DNA from: Phoronis ovalis
Lineage: Eukaryota > Phoronida > Phoronidae
DNA length: 17,615 bases
Direction of reading: 5' to 3'
NCBI GenBank assembly: GCA_028565635.1
Contig: JAOXYB010020193.1
Location: 1-17,615, forward strand
A program made the translations under genes and the position numbers. The notes beneath the pieces are model-generated. The model worked only from the letters and a program-made list of their open reading frames with translations, did no database searches and was not told the origin of the DNA. This document shows positions 10,672-17,615 of the stretch, piece by piece (positions within the stretch are counted from its first letter, which is position 1; each line of letters begins with the position of its first letter).

Positions 10672-10969
10672 GCTAACTATATAATATCTAATGGAATGAT
10701 AAACGCAATAACTAGATAAGGGCATTTTCTTTTTTTTTCACATAAAGAACACGTCAGTTCATCTTGACACTTAAGTTCACATAAACAATACTAACATTAT
10801 TTCTGAATAAAGCTGATATTTCAAAATCCATTATAACAATTTGGGTATTTATAGCCAAAAATTGGGTATTTTGGTATTTTCTAACCTGTCTCAGGCCTAT
10901 GTTTCTGCGGCTTGTTAGAAGCATTAAACTTCTGACAGGACATTGACCACTTACCGCAAGCATTTGCAA

Positions 10970-11560
10970 TTTTTAAGTGAGAGCATTGCACCCTGGGGGG
11001 ACCACCTACACCCCTCATATATAAAACTATGTGTAAATTCATCACAAAAAGGGTTTCTGGCCCTTTTCGGCTCTACACTTCCATCATGAGAAATGTTCCC
11101 GGGGGTCCGACTCAAATATATTACTTGTATCCGTGTGCGTGAACAAAAACTCGTAAAAAGGATGATTTTTAAGAACAAAGCATGCACGTTAACGCGCGCT
11201 ACGCATTAATTAGGGTTATATTTTTCGATAAAATATACAAACGAGCATTTTATTTGATTAACTGCACGCGTTTAGGGTATCGAAATCGATCAAAACCGTA
11301 TAAAAACGGTCCATTGAAAACCGTCCAACCTCTTAATCATACTTCGTCTCGAAGTTCGAGTGCATTTCCCATAATTCCGTTTCCTGGGCACTTTCCAAAA
11401 AAATTTATCAGCGCATTTAGGGTATCTAAAATTTCTTCCAGTCAGTGAAAAGGGGTCAAAATTTAAAAAAGGGAAAACACATTTAGGAGCGTTTTCAAAA
11501 ACCCATTCACGCACATTGGTACCAGTAATGTAATCGAGTCGGAAACGCGGGGAAATGTTA
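10970..11560. other. CpG-dense, GC-richer block of unknown origin
   Basis: CpG is conspicuously frequent here (for example AACGCGCGCTACGC near 11190 and clusters through 11560), while the flanks have almost none. Short direct repeats occur: TTTAGGGTATC at about 11271 and 11416, and a G-run motif (CCTGGGGGGACC near 10992, CCCGGGGGTCC near 11099). Overlapping reading frames on both strands are short and unlike any family I know. It could be an unmethylated regulatory region or a mobile-element remnant. Confidence 0.4.
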
Positions 11561-12186
11561 AACTGTTTTCATCGTTAAAACGGAAAATTAATCTGTGCCA
11601 GGAGTCCCCAGTTAGTGGAAGAAGTATATTGTTAGTCTATTTCTAAAACAACAAAAATATTTGAATATTTTGTTTAAAGAAATAAAATACTGCAGTAGAG
11701 AGTGTGAATTTTCAAAATTTGAAATGTATTTATATAGTTAATATTGATTATTTTACATCCTGTTTTTTCAAGTTTTGATTGTGGTGAATGTTTCAGTGGA
11801 AATGTTCATTTTACAAAATGTTATAGCAAATATTTGATTTTTTATTCACTATGAAACGAATTTTAGGAAGTTAAGAAAGAGATAATATGTAATCAATTTG
11901 TGAAAGCAAAGCTGCCATGAACTGCTGTTGTTCAAAGTTAAATCGGTTAAATGGCCGAACACAAAATATTTTTTAAAATGCACTTTTAATTGTCCAAGTC
12001 ATTTTTTGCATTCTGTCTTGAAAATAAATATATAATGTATTTTGGACGAATTGACGATTATAGCTGTTGAGAAAATTAAAACTATCTATAATTAAAAGGA
12101 AATTTCTATTTTTATGACGATTTGATTCATTGCAGTCACCCCGGGGCAGTCACACAGGCGAACCAACATGAAAATTCATCAAGCGT

Positions 12187-12204
12187 GTAACGCCACCTAT
12201 TGAG
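12187..12204 (-). promoter_or_regulatory. CTCF-like motif upstream of CEP128
   Basis: On the minus strand this reads CTCAATAGGTGGCGTTAC, which contains the AGGTGGCG core of the animal CTCF site with an upstream CA at the expected position. It lies about 130 bases before the inferred CEP128 start. This is a motif match by eye only. Confidence 0.3.
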
Positions 12205-12254
12205 ATTTTTAAAAACTGTTTGGAGAACAATGTCATCTTTTGTTAGCTGTGTTG

Positions 12255-12332
12255 TGATTGGGTACTCTTGATCTGTATTATCCAATCAAAATAAAGCTTA
12301 TAATTTAGGAGATTTGTTTCAAAATGGCGCTG
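12255..12332 (+). promoter_or_regulatory. CEP128 core promoter: paired CCAAT boxes and ATGGCGC element
   Basis: Two inverted NF-Y-type sites, TGATTGG at 12255-12261 and CCAATCA at 12282-12288, lie 27 bases apart. They are followed at 12321-12332 by AAAATGGCGCTG, which resembles the YY1-type element often found just downstream of start sites in TATA-less housekeeping promoters. The ATG in this element opens only a 13-codon frame, so it is probably not the start codon. Spacing and order are typical of a broadly expressed gene, but no start site can be read directly. Confidence 0.5.
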
Positions 12333-12403
12333 TTTTCAACTCGGCAACGGCAAAAAAGATTTTAAATATGGATTAAAATCTGCGCTTATTTGATATATTT
12401 CAG
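12320..12403 (+). other. Probable non-coding first exon of CEP128
   Basis: Downstream of the promoter motifs the sequence reaches ATTTCAG followed by the donor GTAAAT at 12404. The next good plus-strand acceptors are TTTTTTAG ending at 13310 and CATTCAG ending at 13318, just before the coding start. The exon has no long reading frame, so it would be 5' UTR. The left boundary is a guess. Confidence 0.4.
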
Positions 12404-13310
12404 GTAAATAAAAAGTTTATAAACAAAAGTGATCGATTATGTGTTACTGAGTTAGCAAAATATTAGAACTTTAATCTGGATTGACTATCCAATTTTAATC
12501 TTCATTGCCTGCCCATTGCATTGGATTTTGCATCGCCTTTGAGTTTGAGTTTGAGTAAGTTTTGACCCTTCATCATTATGGCTTTAGCTTGTGAAGTGTA
12601 CGTGCAGGCCTGCCATCTCGACGGCAGTCACTGATGCAGGTCTAGATTCTGTTCTCACTAAACAGCCCAGTATTCAGTACTGTCTACCTGCTTTAATTGT
12701 TATAGTAGATATCATGTCCTTGGCTGGTCAATAACAAAATGGCATTGTTCGTAATTGTTTTAATTAATAATCAATTCTAACTAAGGTTATAGTGCCAGTA
12801 TTGACAAATGAGAAACAATTTAATTACTATATGAAGTGATATATCAGTGAACATGTTCAATTGGTCATGGAAACTAGTAATATATGTACATCTATAATCC
12901 ATGTCTTTCCTGGGAACTTTCTTTTGTGGAACAAGAATTTTAAATCGAAAGTAAAAAGAAAACAACTTACTAATATTTATAAGATTCAATGTTTACTTAC
13001 TTATGTTTAGTTATGTTGATTTCCAATTCAGGATCCAGTTGGTTCCTCTATATTGGACTCTGCATCTTCATCCCAGTCTTGAATCTATTCCCCACTTCCG
13101 GAGATCATTGCCTTACAATCCTCATATACAATTCTTTGGTTAGCCCAGTATTTGTCAAGTCGGTTTTTAAAAGAATTTGTGCTTAGAGCAGAAACTGTAG
13201 AAAATGTAGCCATCTTTCATGCTACGTTTTAGCAGGCTGTGATCTGACAAACTGCATGAATATTCCACAATTCTTTCGGTTTTGATACACAAACCTTAAC
13301 AATTTTTTAG
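12404..13310 (+). other. Probable CEP128 intron 1
   Basis: No coding sequence is supported. The plus-strand frame at 12989-13186 and the minus-strand frame at 12777-12989 look like chance: hydrophobic, AT-driven and without flanking splice logic. Confidence 0.4.
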
Positions 13311-13323
13311 TCATTCAGATGCA

Positions 13324-13467
13324 ATGGACACATCAAGTGAGATTAGTGATTTAAGTTTTGAAGATGGTGCTAGGCGAACATTGCATACAAGATCCCGACG
13401 GCTACTTCCAAGTGTACCTGCATCTGGGCATGTGCAGAGTGTGGATAGGTTGACTGGAGAACTTCAG
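13324..13467 (+). CDS. CEP128: CEP128 coding exon 1
   Basis: The exon probably begins at 13311 or 13319 after an AG, with the Met at 13324. It encodes MDTSSEISDLSFEDG and a basic stretch, and ends GELQ at a CAG/GTTACA donor (phase 0). An out-of-frame ATG at 13319 would open an 11-codon upstream frame overlapping the start, if it is in the mRNA. Confidence 0.8.
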
Positions 13468-16400
13468 GTTACAAGACTTTTTAACTTTGAATTTTTGTGC
13501 ATACCAGCATCTGCCAGTTTTAAGTGAATGATTATCCCATTCTATGTGAGACAGAATATCTACATGATATACTACAACTTAATCAAAATAGAAATTTCCG
13601 TCACTGAAGTGATTTTATTATTTTTAACTTTTTTAGCAAACATATACTAGGTGACTACACTATTTAATTTCTATGTTAATTGCTGCACTCATAAAACCAA
13701 CTTTTCATAGTTCTGCTATTTTAACAAATAATGAAAATAAATCACAAAATACCTCCACAAGTTATTAATGTTTGATAAAATTCCTGAAATTAAAGAACCT
13801 GAGTCTAAATAAATAAACTCATGTATTGTGTTGTGCTTTGTTATTTTTTGTTTGTATGTGGTAGAGTGGGAGCATATGTAAAAAAAAAAGTGGAAAACTT
13901 GTTTACTTATTTTCTTTAGGATACAAATCATAATTTGCGTGCTGTAGATAATATGCTTAACCAATACAAAGATGTCTCAGATCAGCAGTCCTCAGCAATA
14001 GATAAGGTAAAACTATGCAAAGAAACCATTATGCTGTATATCATTTTGGCTATGCCATAAGCGTTATTGGTTCTATAAATTTGTATTATGACAATTCATA
14101 ATTTAACCTTTTTGAGTCAAGAAGATTGATTTGTAAATGTGTAAAAAAGTATAAGTATAAAGTTGTGTGCATGGATACCAACAATTAGTCATTGAAGTAT
14201 AATCTGCTTCTAATTTTAGTATGTAAACATTGCTAAGAGCAGATTCTAAATTGTACATTCAACTGATAGACTCAGTCCAATATTAAAATAACATAATGAA
14301 TACCCATGGTTAAGTTATAATTTAGTACCGGTAGATTGATATCTAGATGTTTTTCATTGTCATACTTCTATCTGCAGTTACGGGATGATTTATCAAGAAC
14401 GACAACTGAACTTCGTAAAGAGCGAGAGGGACATTCATCTATATCATCTTCAAACCGTTCACTAAGAGGCAGTGACTTAGACCGCTATTCTGATGCAGGT
14501 AAAATTTTTGCTTCTTGATCAGTCTGAATAAATCCATCTGTTAGTGTTCCGTACCTTCTCAACTAACATCTGGGCTTAACAATAGTCAATTTTTATTTGA
14601 TAATGAAAATCCCTTTGTTTCTGTATAAGGTGTCACGAAAGTCTTGACACCAATCAAATTGCAGCTTACACAATAATAGGTATAACAGTGGACTAAGCAG
14701 GTAGGGGGTGATCACATACATTTTGTCCTTCCAGAGTTTGTCTATAGTCCGTAAACAAAAAGCAAGTTCCTCAGCGATACCTATTCAGAATGAATCATCA
14801 TGACAGAATAGACGTGGTAGGCGACGGTGGATCACGCAGAAAGAATAGCTTATCTCGGTTGGCAAAAGTTTAATGATGTACTTAATTCGCTCTTGTTAAG
14901 TTGAAGAATATAACAAAAATTTACTACGGTTAAGCCCAGACATTAGTTGAGAAGGTATGGAACACTAACAGACAGATTTATTCAGACAGCTCCTTGATGT
15001 GCTCATATATTTATAGCATTTAAAAAATATTGTAAGATTGTTTTTGTAACATTAGATTGCTTAAAATATATGTAATATAGACACATGTGATCTTTGTACT
15101 ACATCATGTTCTCATTCTTACTGCTTGTCACCAGGAGAGGGGAAATACCTGTATTTTGTTCAGCTAGAGGTGTAAGGCCCAGGTGGAAATTTTGAATTTG
15201 CATAGTATGCTTATGACTTTGTATCTTTGGATTACATTGTTCACACATGCTATTGCCAAAAATTGCTTCGACATCGTTGTTTCTTTTAAATATTTTCAAG
15301 TGATTTCTTTTTACTTCCAAAAGTTGTGTACAGTGGTGTATTCAGGAGTGTGAGGATCCAGCATTTCTTCTCTAGTTGTTTTTGATGTAACAGGAATCTA
15401 CACAAAACACATGCTCACTAGTTCCATGGTTTCTTTTAATTATTTTTAGAAAGAAGGCATAGGAGAGGAAGAAGCAGAAAGCCAACATCACCTCTCCGAG
15501 ATTATAGGGTGTGTATATCCCATTAAATCCTTTATTAAGGGGGCGAGTACCATTAGGGACAACTTATTGAAACTGTAAACTTCTTGTCAAATTTTTGATA
15601 GTTAAATGAAAAGATAACATGACAGTAAAACTACATTTTTGAAAAGGTAGCAATTTGAAAGCTATGAAAATTTACCTTTCCTATCTGACAAATTATTATG
15701 TTATCAACAAGGAGATCATTTTTGGCAAAAACACTTTTTTAAAACATATATCCAACATCCCTATGTTATACATATACAAAGATGAAACTTGGCCAAAATT
15801 AACTTCCAAAGAGAGATATCTAAAATATTTTCTCAGATTTTAAGAATGGGTGCTGTGGTTGCTATATGTTGTGCATGACAATATTACAAGTGAAACACAA
15901 TTTAATTGCTGAGAAAGACAGCAATGAATATTTTAAATGATTAGTGATTCAGAATTTTATCATGTGAAATTCATGTAATTATGATATTTCATTGTAATAC
16001 AGAGGAACACTAGTGATGAAGACTATACAGGATTTCCTAGAAGTCGAAGGCAGTACCAATCTACTCGTAGAGATAGAAAACGTTCAGGCAGTGTCAGATT
16101 TTATGACGAATTAAATGCATCAGACCATCTTCATGATTTACATCAATCCGTAAGAGATCTAGCCAGTGATCATACCAGACTGGAGTCTGAACTCTCTCAG
16201 GAGAAGGTAAACAGAAAAAGGTAAACTAGTTGTTTTAATGTAGTGTATGTTACCTAGTATACTGCCACAGGTGCCTGTCATATATCTAGTACACTAACTT
16301 GTGCACATAATTGCCACCTTAAAAATACATTTCTAAAACATACTATCATGCTATAATCATACATAATCAGTTAGGAAAATCATTGTGAAAACTGATTATG

Positions 16401-17255
16401 TATGCTTATAGTATGGTAGCATGTTAGGGGAGAGAAGTGGAGTGTAGTAGGAAAAATGTTAACTTCTTGAATCATAAAACAGACGAGGTAAAACTGGTTA
16501 GGGTGATTTTTGACATGGCAGCAAAAAAGATAAACATATTTACCGAATCTGTCAATTGTGAAGAGAACTGGAATATGGAATTAAAATTAAAAAACAAATC
16601 CTTCAGACAAAGATGTTTTTACTAGAACTGTGTATATTTTTAAAAAGTGTTTTTGGCGAAAGCAAGTAGCTGCATGAATTTCAGTAATATATCGCAAAGA
16701 AATATTCTTGCACACTTGAGACTAATCTTACAGGTTAGAAAAGGATAATCGACAAACACTGCGTGAGTTGTCTTCCAGCGTTAGACAAGCACAAACACCT
16801 GTTAAGGCAATGCCAGTAAGTAATAAGCTTTTGTAAGGCTACCACTGTAGTAATATATATTTCTTAAATGATTCTAAAAGCAAAAAAAAAATAGTATTCA
16901 CTCATATCAAAATCATAATAGAGGTCAACAAGATGGTTGATTTCATTCTGCCAAAAACATGTTTAAAATCATAAAATATAGGAGCATAGTGTAACAAAAT
17001 TAGCTAAATCTTAACAAGGTGATTGTATCTTACAAATACAAGTGTAAAATATTAATTTAAAACATTGTTAATAATAAAATGAAATTGATTTTTTTTTGCT
17101 TTTTGATAAAATAATTGTAAAATTGTCTTGTGTTATACTAGATTTCCAGCCGAGTAGATGTAAGACTACAGAAACTGGAGGAAGAGTTTAGGGCCAAGAG
17201 ACGACACAGAGAAGAAAAGGAAGAAATTGGAAAGCTTTCTAGTGAACTAAAACAA
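13324..17255 (+). CDS. CEP128: Centrosomal protein CEP128, N-terminal 275 residues, seven exons, gene continues to the right
   Basis: Join 13324-13467, 13920-14006, 14378-14498, 15450-15508, 16003-16220, 16734-16815 and 17142-17255; every junction keeps phase. CEP128 is a coiled-coil protein of the mother centriole's subdistal appendages, where it works with centriolin-type partners in microtubule anchoring and cilium-linked signalling. The predicted protein follows vertebrate CEP128 block by block: LQDTNHNLRAVDNMLNQY across the first junction, then a Ser-rich SLRGSDLD segment, PTSPLRDY, an SGSVRF segment, LHDLHQSVRDLASDHTRL, and a long Glu/Arg coiled coil beginning RVDVRLQKLEEEF. The human protein is about 1,100 residues, so roughly three quarters is missing. 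The start Met at 13324 fits a short acidic and Ser-rich N-terminus as in vertebrates, though a non-AUG or upstream start is not excluded. Confidence 0.9.
13920..14006 (+). CDS. CEP128: CEP128 coding exon 2
   Basis: This exon has 29 codons between acceptor TTTCTTTAG (ending 13919) and donor GTAAAA (14007), phase 0 on both sides. It encodes DTNHNLRAVDNMLNQYKD, one of the best conserved blocks of CEP128. Confidence 0.9.
14378..14498 (+). CDS. CEP128: CEP128 coding exon 3
   Basis: The acceptor is TATCTGCAG (ending 14377) and the donor GTAAAA at 14499, leaving phase 1. It encodes the end of the first coiled coil and a Ser-rich linker SISSSNRSLRGSDLD, which parallels the Ser-rich stretch of the vertebrate protein. 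Confidence 0.85.
14523..14986. mobile_element. 464-bp non-autonomous DNA transposon with 58-bp terminal inverted repeats
   Basis: The left end (14523-14580, starting TCTGAATAAATC) is the reverse complement of the right end (14929-14986) with only five differences in 58, all transitions. Weaker similarity continues some 20 bases further in. CAG flanks both sides (14520-14522 and 14987-14989), a likely 3-bp target duplication of the CWG type known from PIF/Harbinger elements. It sits in CEP128 intron 3 and carries no complete transposase. The interior contains a mariner-type fragment, listed separately, so the element is chimeric or nested. Confidence 0.8.
14629..14920 (+). pseudogene. 5' end of a mariner/IS630-type element with decayed transposase N-terminus
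   Basis: GGTGTCACGAAAGTCTTGACACC at 14629-14651 resembles the terminal repeat of mariner-like elements that begin GGTGTC. About 140 bases later, ATG at 14790 opens MNHHDRIDVVGDGG and continues to SLSRLAKV, then a stop at 14871. Shifting one frame continues KFNDVLNS. This fits the start of a mariner/IS630 transposase: an E/DRI-x-VV helix, then a helix-turn-helix ending in a KFN or EFN motif. The fragment lacks the catalytic region and the other mariner end. The assignment rests on a short stretch recalled from the family. Confidence 0.45.
15450..15508 (+). CDS. CEP128: CEP128 coding exon 4
   Basis: The acceptor is TATTTTTAG (ending 15449). It encodes a short Arg-rich segment ending KPTSPLRDYR, matching PTSPLKDY of the vertebrate protein. 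The donor is GTGTGT at 15509, the position that keeps phase 0 with the next exon; it is a weak donor, and GT dinucleotides at 15511 and 15513 are alternatives. Confidence 0.8.
16003..16220 (+). CDS. CEP128: CEP128 coding exon 5
   Basis: The acceptor is AATACAG (ending 16002). It encodes a basic linker, SGSVRFYDE and the conserved helix LHDLHQSVRDLASDHTRL. The donor used is AAAAAG/GTAAAC at 16221, which leaves phase 2 and joins correctly to exon 6. An almost identical donor at 16207 would shift the frame. Confidence 0.85.
16338..16424. repeat. 87-nt imperfect hairpin with 35-bp arms in CEP128 intron
   Basis: The left arm 16338-16372 pairs with the right arm 16390-16424 across a 17-base loop. 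As plus-strand RNA it has 31 Watson-Crick pairs, two G-U pairs and two mismatches (A-C, U-C). Its size is like a microRNA precursor, but a small inverted-repeat mobile element would look the same. Confidence 0.85.
16734..16815 (+). CDS. CEP128: CEP128 coding exon 6
   Basis: The acceptor is CTTACAG (ending 16733) and the donor GTAAGT at 16816, a strong site. It encodes LEKDNRQTLRELSSSVRQAQ, which parallels the ALEELTEKLNEAQ block of the vertebrate coiled coil. It enters in phase 2 and leaves in phase 0. Confidence 0.85.
17142..17255 (+). CDS. CEP128: CEP128 coding exon 7
   Basis: The acceptor is TTATACTAG (ending 17141) and the donor GTATGT at 17256; 38 codons, phase 0. It encodes SSRVDVRLQKLEEEFRAKRR and the continuing Glu/Lys coiled coil, matching RVERRLQELEREMRTE in vertebrates. 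A second AG at 17149 is rejected because it breaks the frame. Confidence 0.9.
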
Positions 17256-17615
17256 GTATGTTTAGCGTGTCATTTTACGGATTATTCGTCTGAGCTATGT
17301 ATCCAAATGGAGCCAATTCTGCTTAAGAATAATTACATTTAGTTTCAGTATGATATTCTGATTTGTTTGTCTTATACCACTGAAACAATAATTTGTTGCA
17401 TAAATGTACATGAATGTAATATTAATACATATTACTAGGCAGTTTAAAATTATCCTGCAGAAGGACTTCAACAACAATTCTTATTTTTGAACCCCTAATG
17501 ACATGAATGCAACATTATGTATAAGGGACCAAAAACGGCAATGCACTTTAAATCTTTTATTTAACAACTTCACAGCTTACATAGTAAGTGATTGACTGTA
17601 AAAAACAATATAAAA
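17256..17615 (+). other. CEP128: Start of the next CEP128 intron
   Basis: This is AT-rich sequence after the GTATGT donor. I see no further exon continuing the coiled coil before the window ends; the minus-strand frame at 17295-17477 looks like chance. Confidence 0.6.

Larger units (their letters stand above)
7896..12180. other. Long intergenic region between the divergent minus-strand gene and CEP128
   Basis: I found no coding exon I can support. It should contain the 5' non-coding part and promoter of the minus-strand gene. A strong minus-strand donor (TTG followed by GTAAGTG) reads at 9142-9137 and a weaker one (GAG then GTAATT) near 9523, so a 5' UTR exon may sit above either, but this is unproven. 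Named structure within it is the palindrome at 10638 and the CpG-dense block from about 10970. The remainder is AT-rich with only small hairpins, for example 7-bp arms at 9637 and 9658. Confidence 0.5.

Noticed and set aside
10951-11187. 78-codon minus-strand frame in the CpG-dense block
   Set aside because: It has a somewhat protein-like stretch near FCDEFTHSF, but I could not link it to any family; the block reads better as non-coding or a repeat.
11182-11514. Overlapping frames on both strands
   Set aside because: Two antisense frames over the same bases, both basic and without motifs, suggest absence of stops from high CpG content and not coding.
15099-15320. 73-codon minus-strand frame in a CEP128 intron
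   Set aside because: It contains a CxxC pair but nothing else that suggests a domain, and no splice or promoter support.

Overview
This is a stretch of an animal nuclear genome. The genes are split by GT-AG introns of a few hundred to about 1,000 bases, the non-coding DNA is very AT-rich, and both recognisable genes have vertebrate counterparts. The short introns, the moderate divergence from vertebrate proteins and a mariner-type relic suggest an invertebrate. I cannot fix the phylum from this window.

Layout, left to right. (1) Positions 1196-4318, plus strand: the last three exons of a C16orf89-like (DUF4735, UPF0764) gene. All splice phases agree, and upstream exons lie before the window. 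Unlike the secreted vertebrate protein, it has a long low-complexity tail and a C-terminal membrane segment. (2) About 4.3-7.0 kb: its 3' UTR and an AT-rich intergenic stretch. (3) Positions 7140-7883, minus strand: an uninterrupted 247-codon reading frame for a basic, Ser/Pro-rich protein that I do not recognise. It converges on gene 1 and diverges from gene 3. (4) About 7.9-12.2 kb: non-coding DNA with a perfect 34-bp palindrome and a CpG-dense block. (5) About 12.25-17.26 kb, plus strand: the promoter, a probable non-coding first exon and the first seven coding exons of the CEP128 (centrosomal protein 128) orthologue. That gene runs off the right edge.

The CEP128 introns hold the most interesting extra structure. 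One is a 464-bp inverted-repeat mobile element flanked by CAG that contains the 5' end and decayed N-terminus of a mariner/IS630-type transposase. Another is an 87-nt hairpin with near-perfect pairing and two G-U pairs. There is also a competing splice donor 14 bases from the one the protein needs. I see no sign that the three genes form one pathway; their adjacency looks incidental. I found no convincing unknown multi-gene system. The best candidates for something undescribed are the membrane-anchored C16orf89 form, the unrecognised minus-strand protein, the chimeric mobile element and the intronic hairpin.
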